Shown here one piece after another: positions 23,150 to 35,562 of a stretch of DNA of 64,000 nt; position 1 is the stretch's first letter, and every line of letters begins with the position of its first letter. Below the pieces are notes generated by a model. It searched no databases. It saw only the letters and a list, made by a program, of their open reading frames with translations, and was not told the DNA's origin. Location of the stretch: positions 226,936,539 through 227,000,538 of the forward strand of contig NC_066581.1 in assembly GCF_024323335.1 (NCBI RefSeq), written 5' to 3'. Both the position numbers and the translations under genes were made by a program. The DNA is from Lathyrus oleraceus (lineage: Eukaryota > Streptophyta > Magnoliopsida > Fabales > Fabaceae).

Positions 23150-23560
23150 CAGCCAAGACACTAGCTTTGATAGCTTTTTGAGATCGATATTCAATATCAT
23201 ACTCAGATAACAACATCTGCCAATAGGTAATCCTCCCAGTTAAAGCAGGCTTCTAAAAAATATACTTGATTGGGTCCATTTTGGATATCAACCAAGTAGT
23301 ATGATTCAACATGTACTGGCGCAGACGCTTAGCAGCCCAAGCCAATGCGCAACAAGTCTTTTCTAGCATAAAATACCGAGTCTCACAGTCGGTGAATTTC
23401 TTATTGAGGTAGTAAATAGCATATTCTTTCTTTCCAGTGTCATCTTGCTGACCAAGAACACAACCCATACTTTCTCCAAGCACAGTCAAATACATTATCA
23501 ATGGTCTTCCGTCAATAGGTGGAGACATAATCGAAGGCTCAAGCAATATTCTTTAAAACT
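23150..23560 (-). pseudogene. E2 Ty3/gypsy RNase H (first, degenerate copy)
   Basis: Minus-strand frame at 23546-23253 reads RPLIMYLTVLGESMGCVLGQ, then KKFTDCETRYFMLEKTCCAL and LISKMDPIKYIF. The usual first catalytic Asp (in DAS of other gypsy elements) is Thr-Val here, as also in E1, which fits the view that Tat elements rely on the second RNase H. A frameshift separates it from RT near 23550, and a TAG follows KYIF at 23253. Continues to 23216 with the connection to the second RNase H. Confidence 0.8.
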
Positions 23561-24749
23561 GTCAAAAGCTTTCTGGCAGTCTTCGGTCCAATCACAAGAC
23601 TGATATTTCCGAAGAATTTTGAATATAGGCGCACATATGGAAGTCATATGCGATATAAATCTTGAGATGTAATTCAAACGGCCAAGAAAACCCCTGACTT
23701 GCTTCTCAGTTTTAGGCATAGGCATTTCTTGTATTGCTTTGACCTTGGCAGGATCAACCTCAATACCCTTATCGCTGACAATAAAGCCCAACAACTTTCC
23801 AGAACGAACACCAAAAGTACATTTATTGGGATTCAAGCAGAGCTTGTACTTCCTCAAACGCTGGAATAACTTCAACAAATGCTCAACATGCTCTTCTTCA
23901 TTACTTGATTTGGCAATCATAACATCAACATAAACCTCGATCTCTTTATGCATCATATCATGAAAAAGAGTGGTCATAGCTATCTAGTATGTTGCACCAA
24001 CATTCTTTAAACCGAAAGGCATCACTCTATAATAAAATGTTCCCCAGGGTGTAATGAATGTGGTCTTCTCCATATCTTCGGGTGCCATCTTGATCTGATT
24101 ATAACCGGAAAATCCGTCCATAAATGAAAAGACTTTGAATTTAGCTATATTGTCTACCAACATATCAATGTGTGGTAGTGGGAAATCATCTTTCGGACTA
24201 GCTTTGTTCAAATCTCTATAATCAACGCATATGCGGACTTTTCCATCCTTCTTCGAAACATGCACAATATTGGCCACCCACTGCGGATATTCGGCGGTAA
24301 CAAGAAATCCGACATCAATTTTCTTATGCACCTCTTCTTTGATCTTCATTGCCATATCAGGATGAGTCCTCCTCAATTTCTGCTTGACTAAAGGGTACTT
24401 TGGCTTTAACGACAATCTATGCTCCACAATCTCAAAATCCAAACCAGGCATGTCTTGATAGGACCAAGCAAACACATCTGAATACTCTCGGAGAAGATCA
24501 ATCAACCCCTTCTTAACCTCTGGACACAGTTGAGACCCAATCTTGACTTCCTTCACATCATCTTCGGAACCCAAGTTGACTAAGTCAATCTGCTCTTCGA
24601 ACGCCTGAATGGTTTTTTCCTCATGCTCAAGTAGACGAGATAATTCATCTGATACTTCTTCATCAGTCTCTTCTTCAGCCTAAAACACAGGGAAATCAAA
24701 GTTTGGAGAGGGAGTAGGATCATTGTATTCAATGGGTTTGGGAACCAAC
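23561..24749 (-). pseudogene. E2 reverse transcriptase (active site YVDV)
   Basis: Minus strand after the intron. Exon 2 begins at 24749; a TAG at about 24680 interrupts its acidic linker. RT blocks follow: DGKVRICVDYRDLNKASPKD, SFMDGFSGYNQIKMAPED, TTFITPWGTFYYRVMPFGLK. A TAG at 23981-23983 cuts the palm. The catalytic YVDD reads YVDV (Val codon GTT at 23923-23921), which removes one metal-binding Asp. The C-terminal part reads FGVRSGKLLGFIVSDKGIEV, then RGFLGRLNYISRFISHMTSI. A frameshift lies near 23550. Enzymatically dead. Confidence 0.9.
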
Positions 24750-25006
24750 CTGCATAATGATTTGATATTTTGATTTTAGCGAAGTGAATTGTGACCAAAT
24801 ATTATGCAGATGGGCAAATATTATTTATTGATTGATGTTTTTTGTGATTACCATTTTCAGAAAAGCGAAAAGTAAAAATAAAACATCATAGATCTGGATG
24901 AATAGAATTGTATCTTATCGATGATAATTGAAATGCCTACCAATGTTCACTTCTCCCTTAGGCATAGGAGAAGGATTTTTCTTAAAACAATTGAAAAACA
25001 AATTAC
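24750..25006 (-). other. E2 Ogre intron between protease and RT
   Basis: On the minus strand the protease frame ends ...CTCAAA|GTAATTTG (donor GT at 25006-25005), and exon 2 starts after ...ATTATGCAG (AG at 24751-24750). Removing 257 bp joins the two frames in phase (AA + G completes a Lys codon). E1 has the same donor (AAA|GTAATT) and an ...TGCAG acceptor in the same place. An intron here is a published feature of Ogre elements; the exact sites are my prediction. Confidence 0.7.
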
Positions 25007-26460
25007 TTTGAGCGTTGGACAATAACGGGAACATCAACAGCAACCCAATTGTTGCAAGTCTTGCAATGCGTTACAGAGTTGGCGCAGTCTTCATCTTCAT
25101 CACCCTCGACTACGTCAACTGAGTGTTGTTCATTACCATGGATGAACCCTCCGCTATGGAAACTAGGTTGCACTTCTTCAGCTTTGACATTAAACGACCT
25201 TTGCTGAAATCCCAATCCGGCCCTATTCTTGTTCTCGACAACTTCTACCATTCGGCCCCACTGAATTGTATTGTCTGCCTCAATAGCTTTCTGAGCATCT
25301 TTGAAAGAAGACATGGGTGCCCCAATTTTCTTCACTTCAGCAATAAACAAGGCTTGGAATGGAGTTTCAACCTCCTCCTCAGCTTCAACATAAGTAAAAG
25401 ATGACAGATGGCTTACCAAAAGTGCTTTCTCTCCACTAACAACGACAAGCTTGCCTTCTTCACAAAATTTAATTTCTGGTGCAGAGTGGACGTTACAGCT
25501 CCATCCTCATGAATCCATGGCCTTCTTAATAAACATCTATGGGTCGGGTGGATATCCATTACTTGAAAAGTAATCTGAAAATCACTCGGACCTATCTTCA
25601 CTGGAAGGTCCACTTCTCCAATGACGGTTTTTCAAGAACCATCAAACGCTTTGACAATCACGCCACTATACCTCATCGGGGCACCTTGATAGGATAATCT
25701 GGACAAAGTTGATTTTGGGAGTACATTCAGAGAAGAACCTATATCAACTAGCACATTTGACAACGCATCCTCCTTGCAATTCTTTGATATATGTAGCGCC
25801 AGGTTGTGATTTCTTCCTTCCTCGGAAAGTTCTTCATCACAAAAACTCAGATTGTTGCAAGAGGTAATGTTAGCCACAATATGGTCAAACTGATCCACAG
25901 TAACGTCGTGCTCAACGTAGGCTTGCTCCAACACTTTTTGCAATGCTTCTCTGTGTGCTTCAGAATTCATTAACAGAGACAACACTAAAATCTTTGACGG
26001 AGTTTGGAGTAGATGCTCCACCATATTAAATTCACTTTTCTTAATCAGACGTAGCACTTCATCATCATCATTAGTCTTCAGCTTGCTGGATTCACCATAC
26101 TGACATACTGGAGTACTAATTGAATTCACCACAGGTACATCCACCTTTTTACTAACTACAGCCTCTTCTACATCCTCTGGGAAGACTGGGCCAAATACAC
26201 AACCACTACGGGTCGCCTTCGTGATATCAGCTATATTCACAACAGAATCTGTCGTAGGCAATGAAACCTCTTGACCATTCTCCACCATTATAGCATTATA
26301 CTGGTAAGGAACAGCTTTATCGGATGCATACGGGACGGGGCCTGCTAACTGTATCACTAACGGCGATACCAATTTGTTGATGATATTTCTGCTACTACTA
26401 TCAAATTGAATGACTACCCGCTCAGGGGTTTTAAACACTAGTACTATTACATTGACATCA
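25007..26460 (-). pseudogene. E2 protease region
   Basis: Minus strand. Reading 26438-25632 holds an N-terminal linker with LLQTPSKILVLSLLMNSEAH, then the aspartic protease motif VLVDIGSSLNVLPKSTLSRL (Asp at 25745-25743). The canonical D-T/S-G is D-I-G. After a stop at 25632, the frame continues at 25613 with FQITFQVMDIHPTHRCLLRR and TSTLHQKLNFV, then a frameshift near 25430 leads into the last segment (25419-25007). That segment contains NRAGLGFQQ, a G-patch-like core, and FHSGGFIHGNE. It ends at the intron donor. Polyprotein processing role by family. Confidence 0.82.
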
Positions 26461-26997
26461 TCTACTTCCCTTGACTAACAAACTTGGATAAGCCCTTCAT
26501 CCATTAATATTTGAATGTCCCTTTTGACAACGACACATCCTCGAGGGTTCACACTGCATACCACACAACCATCATGGTCATGCTCACACTCACTAACCAA
26601 ACAAATATCTCTATGAAGTGCAACCAAAGGCTGTCTGATATGGCGAACATCATAAACCTTATATTATCCAGGACAACTATCTACCATGTTGACAGAGGAG
26701 TTACCATGAGCGGGTAACAAATTCGCTTTCACATTCGGCGCACGGTCCTCAAAGGACACCATCCCACTCTTCACAAGTTTTTGTACCTCATACTTCAACG
26801 GGTACCAGTTCTCAATATCATGGCCAGGAGCTCCTTGATGAAAGGCACAACGGAGTTCAGGCTTATACCACCATGGAAGTGGCTCGGGAATTTGAGGTGG
26901 ATTTCTTGGTTTAAATAGGTTCTTGAGAACCAAAGATGGGTAGAGTTCAGCATATGACATAGGAATAGGGTCAAAATAGACCTTTTTCCTCTCGAAG

Positions 26998-27070
26998 TTT
27001 TGTTGTTGATTGTTGTTGTTGTTGTTGTTGGTTCTTTGTTGCGGTTATTGTTGACGTTGTTGTTGTTGAA
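26998..27070. repeat. TTG/GTT trinucleotide tract inside gag
   Basis: About 70 bp of (GTT)n interrupted by GGTTCTTTGTTGCGG. On the minus strand it encodes Gln and Asn runs (RQQ*PQQRTNNNNNNNNQQQ). It is a microsatellite likely to be length-variable. Confidence 0.8.
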
Positions 27071-27644
27071 TCAGAACTGATTGATTGTTGGAATTGTTTG
27101 AAAAAACTGGAATCACTGATGAAACTTGATGTTGATGCTGATGCGGTTGCGGATTTCTTCTAACATGAGGCCTCCTCTGCGTCCCTACAGACACTGCATT
27201 GGTTTTCCCTTCCTTCTTCTTGGAAAAACTGCTACCATATTTCCTACTGGACGACACCTCTTCCTTAGATAGACGTCCTTCACAAACTCCTTCCTCTAAC
27301 CTCATCCCCATGTTTACCATTTCGATAAAGTCACTAGGGGAACTGGAAATCATGCGTTTGTAATAAAACAAACTCAGGGTCTTTAGGAAAATCTTCGTCA
27401 TCTCCTTCTCTTCTAATGGAGGATTAATCTGAGCAGTAAGTTCCCTCCATCTTTGGGCATACTCTTTGAATGTATCTTTGTCCTTCTGAGACATAGACCT
27501 CAGCTGGTCTCTATTAGGCGCCATGTCCACATTATACTTATACTGTTTCACAAAAGCTTCACCCAAATCGTTGAACGTGCGAATACTTGTAGTGTCTAGC
27601 CCCATATAGCATCTTAGGGCCGCACCAGTCAGACTGTCTTGAAA

Positions 27645-27649
27645 GTAGT
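27645..27649. repeat. Target-site duplication of E1, left copy (GTAGT)
   Basis: GTAGT precedes the 5' LTR; the same five bases follow the 3' LTR at 50349-50353. Keeping one copy rejoins the E2 gag reading IHY to FQDSL in frame. Confidence 0.95.
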
Positions 27650-30600
27650 TGTCATACCCTGATTTTGGCCCTGAAAAATTTACCCTTCATTTTTCCTAGA
27701 AGCATGGGATTATGTTTTACACTTCATTGGCATCATACTAGGTCATACTCATTGCATACTGCATTAGTGACTTGGAAGTCAGGTTTGGATTGATCACTCC
27801 TTAACAGAAGGAGCCCACACAAAACAAGATTGAGAATTGGACTTCATTCTCTAAGTATACAAGTCTCAAGGATCTCATGGGGTTCCAGGTATCCTATTAT
27901 GGTCCTCAGTCCATCAGTGAAGGATTCAGAGCTATCAGAGTGTTCATCTGGATTTAATAAGGAAATTAGAGTTTCATGGCTACCTGCAACAGGAAATGTT
28001 TGGTTGGAAGTAGAGGAGCTTATCCATGTCATGATTGGAGAGACATCTTGGCCTAGGAAGACTCATAATCATCTCAGAAAAATCCATTGGCAAGCAGTGC
28101 AATCAGTTCCCGATCAATTTTGCCCTAAAATCAGGGTTTGATATAAAATCAGTTTATTTCTGATTCTTTGGGTTAAACTCTTTTCCACGGCCTTCCATAT
28201 GTCCGCAAGGGTCTACATACAAAAAATCAGCTCTTTATTTGAGCCAGAAGTGCTTCAATTGATCACTGGAATCGGGAATCAGACAGTTTGGGAAAAGTCA
28301 ACTGTGGGGCCAGAAAAGTCAACTCCTAACTTTTTGAGAGTGGAATCTCAAAATTCATTCCTAGGGGAGCCTACATGTGAAATTTGATCAAGGTTGGATC
28401 ATGGATTCATCATTTAATCAGGAATTGGAAAAGTTACTTAATTTGGAAATGGTTGACTTTCCATTTAGGGCAAGTTTTTATGATTTTTGCACTCACTTTA
28501 AGCCCATTTTCCATCAAGATAAAAGCTCCATTGGAAATTTTCTCCAACATGAAAGTTGTTCATCTTGTTCCAAGATTTCTTTAAATATAAAGTTTTCTCC
28601 ATTTGGATCAAAATTGAGAAAGTTATGCTTGGTCAATGTAAGGCTTATTTTTAGGACACTTAGAAAAATTCCTAAGTCTAAAAATCTTCAAAGTTTGTCA
28701 AGACTTCTTGGCCAGTTTTCTTGCACTTCAAGGCATCATTTGAAAATATTTTCTTCACAACAATTATACCTTGCCATGTCCTCTTTCACCTCCCTTTAGA
28801 ATTATCTCATTTGGATCCATGGTTTGAGAGATGCACTCACTTAAAGTTGGCACCATGACTTGATTTTCTAGGCAGATTTTAGGCCAAACTTGCCCAACTA
28901 GTTTTGCATGGTGTGACCTGAACTTGAGGCCCATTTTTCACCTTCTTCCACTCATCATTTCCACTCATGCTCAACATGAAACATGCTATGCTCCATGAGA
29001 TCTTTCTACTGTTTGCATGATCTCATCAATTGGTGACTTGATCATCAAGTTACATAACCACAAAGTCACCATCTTGAAATGAATTTCTTGCCTGCCAACC
29101 ATGCTGCATAAACCCAGCCCAGGTTTTTTTTCCTCATTTGGCCATGCAGCAACATTTCCACTCACTTAAGTTTTGCCAAAATAGGAACCCTCACGTGCCT
29201 CTTTCCTTTTCCTATTACACCTCACCCAATTGCAACCAAATGCACTTTTTTTTTGCTCGTGGACAAATCAGATTAGTTTGAGCCCATTAAGGACACTTGA
29301 CCCACATATTTAAGAGCCATAAACCCTAAACCTGAAAGCAAGACCTTGGAATTTTCGAGCAAAGCAAAGGCAAGGTCACAAGTCAGCCTCCATTTCTCAA
29401 GTTGAAGCTTTGAAGCACCAAGAAGGAAGCATCATCTTCTTCTATTTCTCTCCACAATCAAGGGGCAGTGGACATAACTTCCACTAGGTAACCTTCCTTG
29501 CACCATTTCCATAGCTATGTTGTTGATACATTTGTGCTCAATATTATGCTTCATGCCTATTTACCATGCCAATCATATGCTCGTGTTTACTTCTGAAGCC
29601 CTCAACACGAGGCAATGTCCATGTTATTGGTTTATGCTGTTGCTTTTTCCTCATATTCGTGTCCATGTTGACACCTTGTTGACAACTTTTCTCGATGATT
29701 AAGCCATCATTTCACTCAAACAAAGATACCATGTTAATCTTCACATTTCATACTTGAGATCTGGGCTTTATTTCGTGATTTTTGATGCCCTATGGTGGTC
29801 GTATTCTTGAGTGGAAGTTGAGAAAAAACCACTGTATATTCTGCGTTTTTTGCATGGCATGGCTCTAGGGTTTGGCTCCATGAAGAAGATGACCGTGTGT
29901 CATCTTGAGAGCCTTCAGATCCAACACTTTTGTTTTAATCCTGGCCATCAATTTGTTTTTGTCCTGTAGTGACTTAAGTGAACTTGACCAATTGATAACA
30001 TGTTACATGATTACTTTAATTAAATGTTATTTAGCTTGTCACGCCAGATTTAATAACTGCTTGGATCATGGGCCTGTGCTACTCGCTTTTGACACCCCCT
30101 TTCATGGCCCATCAACACTAATACACTTCTCTTTTCATTTTCTTTTTTAATTCACATTTTATTTCTGTTGTGATTTTAATTAATTTGAAATATTTCTTTG
30201 TTCATAGAAATACCCAAAAAAAATTTCCATATTTCTTGACGCCTTATTTAATTTTATTTAATTTTTATTTTCGTATTTATTTAATGTTAATATTTTATTT
30301 TAATTATTCATTCCAAGTGGTTCTTTTTAGCATACCTTTCATTCTTGATTTTATTTTTATAACTTAAAATTATTTTCAGCCTTTGATTTTTGGGATGAAG
30401 GTTGACCACTGTCCCATGGTCAACCTGACTTTTTCTTGGATTTTTATTTCAGAATTTGCCATTTATTCTTGATTTATTTTTAACCTAGTTTGGTTGGTTG
30501 ACTTTTGGTTTGACCTCTGTTTTGTTTCAATTAATTTATGCACTAATTTTCATTATTTTTGAAAACTTTTTGGGGGATGATGATGTCCTGACCCCACCTT

Positions 30601-32507
30601 CCTTAGTTTAATTTTTCATAATTTTCTTGATTAATTTTCTATTTATTTGATATTTATTAAGTTGGCTCGATTTTTCAGTTGACTTCTTTATGATCGATGT
30701 TTGACTTAGGGATTGCTTGTGGAAATTGAAGAGATCTTTTGATCCTCCCGTGTTCATCTCATAGGCCATGTATTAGAGGCATTTTATCTTGATTTTATTT
30801 GATCCTTACCTCATTTCTTGATTTAATCATTTCAGTGGACCCTTTTTGTGCATCTTTTCATTTGTCTGATTCATCTGTTATCTGTTATACTTGTTTCTTT
30901 CATCCATGCTTACTATTGCTTGATTGTTTAACATGTTCATACTTCCCATGCCTTGTTTAATGCTCCATTATTTCATTCTTTGATTCTTTGATTTGATTGA
31001 TAACTGTTGCCTACTTGTATGATGATTGAGGCATATATTCTTATTGTTTGGTTTCCATGAACCATCCCCATTCATAACAAATGTACCCTTATCCCATAAA
31101 GTGTATAATATTTATTCTTTCATTCTTTATTCATCTGTTAATACAAGAATTAAAACGAACATCCGATAATCATTTCAAACCTTTGTACATTAATCCTTAT
31201 TATTTTAACTTCAAACTATTTTCTTAATAAAATCTGAAGAAAAATATTACCCTGGATGGAATATCTAGTCGTAATCCCGAATATTGGGCCCAAGTTGTAA
31301 GAGCTTGTAAGCCCTACGTATTCATATTCTCTCCAAAACACTTGTAAATATTCAAACCATTTCCTTAAGCAAATTTGGAAGAAAAAGATTACCTGGGTGA
31401 AATATCCAGACGTAGTCCCGAGTATTAGACCCAAGCTGTAAGAGCTTGCAAGTCACAAGTACCCGTCTTTCAGAATCCAAAATACTTAATTCCTATCTTA
31501 ACCCATTTCAATAAAGATGGAAATGGAACATGATGGATACCGTGCACTCCTGAGATTAAGATTCGAGGTGGATGCCTCGCCTATCTTAGCTCTCGCCATC
31601 ATTTAAAATTGTCAATGAGGTTTCTTCAAACCCTTTCTCAATCAAACCTCAAAATACTTAATCTTTATTAAATACTTTTTCCAATAAGATGGAAATGGAA
31701 CGTGGTGGATACCACGCACTCCTGAGTCTAGGATTCGAGATGGATATCTCGCTCATCCAATTTCTCGCCATCACTCAAAATACATCCAACCAATCAAACT
31801 CTTTTTTTCCGCCGTCGTGCGATTGATCAGAAAAACGTTTTCATAAACGAAAGCCATCTTGTCTTGAGATGATGCAAAGCAATGCTTCGGCCATAATTGT
31901 TGAGTTGAGTTAAGTGACGTTTTTCCGAATGTTGATTTGTAAATCCATTCGATGTGTGGTATACGTCCGCTCCTCATTTGTTTTGGGTAAAACAATGTTT
32001 TCTTCGATTAATACAATATAGCTTTCGCTAAAATCGACCAACAAACAAACATTTTCTACCCAGAACTACGTAAGCCTTGATTTCTCTGTTGAGATACGTA
32101 GGAGCAGGATTTATAAATCTTGCCAGGCCCACTAATAAAAAACTTAGGTTTAGTCCTTCGTCAAAAATCCAAAAATATTCTCCTCTCTTCTATTCTCTCT
32201 TTCCCACTTAATAAATTAAAGCCTAACATTTCAAACTAACATTAACGCACACAATTAACCTAATGGTTCCCGTTGAGTACAACGGACGTAAGGGGTGTTA
32301 ATACTTTCCCCTTGCGTAATCGACTCCCGAACCCTGATTTGGTTGCGACGATCATAATCATTGTCGTTCTTTCTTGGGTTTTATCGATATTTCCCCTTTC
32401 CTTTTTAGGAATAAATAAAGTTCGGTGGTGACTCTGTTTAGTCCATCATTGTGAGTGTGTGATTGCGCTTCGCTAAGTCGTGTTCTCATTTTTCCTAAGG
32501 TACGACA
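27650..32507 (+). mobile_element. E1 5' LTR
   Basis: Starts TGTCATACCCTGATTTTGG and ends AAGGTACGACA. Compared with the 3' LTR it lacks about 30 bp near 30990 (the 3' copy has GATTATATACTTGTTTACTT) and a short GACCTCTGTTTT duplication near 30505. Core promoter candidate at 29307. The U5 end holds AATAAATAAAG, a likely poly(A) signal, then GGTGGTGACTCTG. Short open frames (e.g. 27830-28141, 28377-28799, 29905-30150) recur in both LTRs but resemble no protein and run through U3, so I do not call them genes. Confidence 0.95.
29307..29330 (+). promoter_or_regulatory. E1 LTR core promoter candidate: TATTTAAG and telo-box
   Basis: TATTTAAG at 29307-29314, then AAACCCTAAA at 29321-29330. The pair is repeated in the 3' LTR (47109, 47123) and in the solo LTR (12636, 12650), while the flanks differ. 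AAACCCTA is the plant telo-box, usually found near starts of translation-related genes. Confidence 0.55.
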
Positions 32508-32509
32508 GA

Positions 32510-32527
32510 TGGCGACTCTGCTGGGGA
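32510..32527 (+). other. E1 primer-binding site
   Basis: TGGCGACTCTGCTGGGGA begins two bases after the 5' LTR. The identical 18-mer is present inverted in E2. Ogre elements are described as primed by tRNA-Arg; I infer the same here. Confidence 0.85.
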
Positions 32528-33272
32528 CTAACTCCCTAAGTGAGTCAAGCCTAGTTAGGTCGTTTGTGTGCCTTTGTTTGTTTACTTGTGTGGATTTTCT
32601 TTTTTGATTTTGCTATCTTTATTGTCATATTGATATAAATCTGTTGTATTGGTTCGATTATGCTTTGGTACTTGGATACTCTGATTGCAAACCATGTGGG
32701 AAAGACTTTTTACCCGAGTCTCGAGTAAAAACATAAGATAAGACAAGGTTGAGTAGTGAGGGTCCGCGAGATGAATTTCTCGTTGGGTCGGTGCGAGAAC
32801 CTTACTTAGAGTAGATTCTTGAGAGAATGTTGTCGCTCGACAAGTAAGTTGTCGTAAGCTTCGATATTTTCTTTAGGATCCATGACTCTGAGAACCATTT
32901 GTAGAACCTTAATTCTTTGCCCAATTAGGAAAGATGGTTGTGTAGCATGGGTCTGCAAGTTGAATTTCTCGTTGGATCGATGCGAGAACCTCACTTAGAG
33001 TAGATTCTTTAGATGGAGTTGATGCCCGGCAAGTAAGTTGCCGCAGGTAGCAAACAGTCTAATGGATCCATGACTCTAGGAACTTTTTTGAAACCTTAGA
33101 TCATACCTGGTGAGAACCATGTTCTATACGGAGCAATCAGACTTATCTATGCCTTAAGCCTATTAAACTTATACAAAAAATGCATCACATTCATCCACAT
33201 ACATTGCATCAACATCATAAAAAGCAAGCTCTTAGTTGTCTCTTATTTGTTTCAGGAATTGAGAACTTGAAA
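32528..33272 (+). repeat. E1 5' leader with two ~189-bp repeat units
   Basis: Units starting near 32763 and 32952 share TTGAATTTCTCGTTGG, TGCGAGAACC, ACTTAGAGTAGATTCTT, CAAGTAAGTTG and GGATCCATGACTCT. They are homologous to the three units in the E0 leader. No open frame. A pyrimidine-rich TTGTTTCAG lies 18-26 bp before the ORF1 ATG and could be a splice acceptor; that is speculative. Confidence 0.7.
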
Positions 33273-35248
33273 ATGACAACTCCAAGGAGAAACACTTTCA
33301 CACTTAAGTACAAGGAACCTAAGCTGGACAGTCTGAAGGGTCTGATCTCTGATTTGACTCTCAGCAAACGTGATGAGTTCGGAAAAAACTATGGGAAAAT
33401 TTCGAGCCTTCTAACTAAGAAAGTTGATTATGGGATTATCGGCTCTTTGGCACAATATTATGATCCACCTCTACGCTGTTTCACATTCGCTGATTTCCAA
33501 CTAGCTCCTACTTTGGAAGAAGTTGAGAGAATCGTGGGTCTCAAATTGAAAGATTTCAATCCATTTCCAAAGCTCGAAGAAGAAGCGGGCCCAAAGAAGA
33601 TAGCTTCAGCCCTAAGTATCAATGTCCCGACTGTTCTAGACAATTGGGTTGAAAAAGGGGGTTGAGAAGGTTTTGCCGCGATGTTTTTGGAAGATTTAGC
33701 TCTGAAGTTCAAGAAAAAGGGAAATTGGGATGCATTCATGATGTGTTGGCATTATTGATCCATGGGATTGTGCTCTTCCCAAATGTTGAAAAATTTGTGG
33801 ATCAGGTAGCCATAGAAGTCTTTCTCTCTGGCAATCCCGTACCATTTCTCTTAGCTGACATTTACCATGCCCTTCACGCTCGACATGAAAAAAGGGGTGG
33901 AACTTTGTTGTGTTGTGCTCCTTTGCTTTATACTTGGTTCAGGCAACACATGCCCGAAGAAGGCCCTTTTGTGGCAAAAGAACTTAAGTCTCCTCAAAGA
34001 TTAGCTTCTCTCACTGCAAGTTCCATTAGATGGCATATCCGAGAGTGGGAAACCCCAGACATTATAGTCAATTGTGGGGAATTTCCTAATGTAACGTTGT
34101 TGGGTACTAAGGGTTGCATCGATTATAACCCTATGTTATCTCGAATGCAACATGGCTACTCCATGGATGGTCCTCCTATCGCAAAGGACTTACAGCCATT
34201 TGTGCTCTTTGACATCCAAGCAAGCAATCCTGATGTAAGAGCAATACGAAAGGCTTGGTTAAAGGTTGTTAGGAAGGGTAAAGAGTTTGGAAAAAGTAAC
34301 CTTCTCGCCAAAGAACCTTACACTCGATGGGTGAAAGAAAGAGTTGGGGAAATCCATTTTCCATTTATCTTAAAGGCTTCAGCTTTTCCCAAAACTCCTG
34401 AGCCCAAGCCCATACTCCCTGAGAACATGGATAAACTCACTACTAAGGTTAAGGAGCTCGAATTGGAGAATACTGAATTACGGATTCAGATGAACCGAGT
34501 TATCTTGGAAAATCAGAATTTGAAGGAGGAACGTAAGGGGAAAGCCCGGGAACTTGAGGATAGTAACAAGAGAGCCAGGCTAGTGGAAGACCAGAAGGAC
34601 GATCTTGATCATATCCTTATAGGTTCCACATCAGTGATCCGAACCAGGAAGGAAGAGCTCAAGAAAGCTGAATATAGAATCTGTGAGTTAGGGAGAATGT
34701 TGGATAAATCTCTTATGGATAAGAAAGAAATTAAGCTCGACTTTGAGGCACAAATCCGTGAACTGAGGGACACTCTGAAGAAATGCAAGGAAAAGTTGTC
34801 TCGTGAGATACTCCAAAAAGAAGAAGCTGAAAGAAACTGTCACCATCTCAAGTACCAGTTGGAAGAAGCTAATAGGAGGTTTGCAGTTTTGGAGAGCCAA
34901 GAAGGTGATGCAGCCTACTTGCTCCTAAAGAATGATTATGTGTACTGGAAAAGGTTGTATAGAGAGGCTAGAGCAACCTTAGATGAAGATCAACAGGTCA
35001 TCAAGAAACTCCAAGAGCTCTATGTTGAATGGAATGGCAAGTTCTATAACTTAGCTAGATTTGTTAACCTCAACATGTTGGAACTCCCAGAAAAACTCCA
35101 GGAAGCAGATTGGTGTATGTGTCCAGAAAACACGCCTCCTCAAGTTTTCAATTTCGTCAAGTTTTGCAAGAAAATGATGAAGGAGCTCACCACAGATCTT
35201 GCTACGATCATAAGAGCTGAGACGGAGCTTAAGTTTACTTGTACATGA
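33273..35248 (+). pseudogene. E1 ORF1, the extra Ogre ORF upstream of gag
   Basis: Starts at ATG 33273 (MTTPRRNTFTLKYK); an upstream in-frame ATG at 33180 adds 31 unlikely residues. The N-terminal globular region has LAQYYDPPLRCFTFADFQL, then APTLEEVERIVGL and GNPVPFLLADIYHALHAR, matched by E2 ORF1 (QFYDPLYRCFTFPDYQLMPT, GNHVPTLLGDIYFSLHLR). From about 34430 to 34900 it is a long Glu/Lys/Leu coiled coil, followed by a conserved-looking C-terminus with WYCM-like Cys (DWCMCPENTPPQV). One frameshift at the G run near 33656-33661 splits it. ORF1 is known in Ogre elements but its function is not; a structural or RNA-binding role is a guess. Confidence 0.85.
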
Positions 35249-35562
35249 ATTTGAATTGTTGGTGTTTAAATCTTTTGTATTCGAATCATTTTTACTTAAA
35301 GTTAAACCCTTTTGTATTCGAATTTGATTTTAATCAATGGAAGTTGTCATTTTGGGGCCTCAATTATTACGTGTTATTCTTATTTAATATATTCTAACAT
35401 TGCTGGAATAAATAATAAAGATAACTAAGAGCTTTGTACAAAATGCACCCATAACATACACTCATGTCATTCTTCAAACAAAAAACTCATTTTTATGTCT
35501 TCTTCAGTTCCACACTGAGTCTTCAACACCACTACAACACCAGAGCCAGCGCTCGTCAAAGA

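Larger units (their letters stand above)
26461..27649 (-). pseudogene. E2 gag, C-terminal part
   Basis: Minus strand, from the E1 insertion (27649) onward: SIRTFNDLGEAFVKQYKYNV, MSQKDKDTFKEYAQRWRELT, SSPSDFIEMVNMGMRLEEG, a Gln/Asn/His-rich low-complexity segment, then ELYPSLVLKNLFKPRNPP and the knuckle-like block CAFHQGAPGHDIENW, where the last Cys has become Trp. Stops lie near 27043, 26662 and 26476, all in one frame. The N-terminal part of the same gag is at 50349-50948, beyond E1. Capsid and nucleocapsid role by family. Confidence 0.88.

Noticed and set aside
27830..28799. Open frames of 60-140 codons repeated in the E1 LTRs and solo LTR
   Set aside because: They recur because the LTRs are homologous, differ by frameshifts between copies, and resemble no protein.
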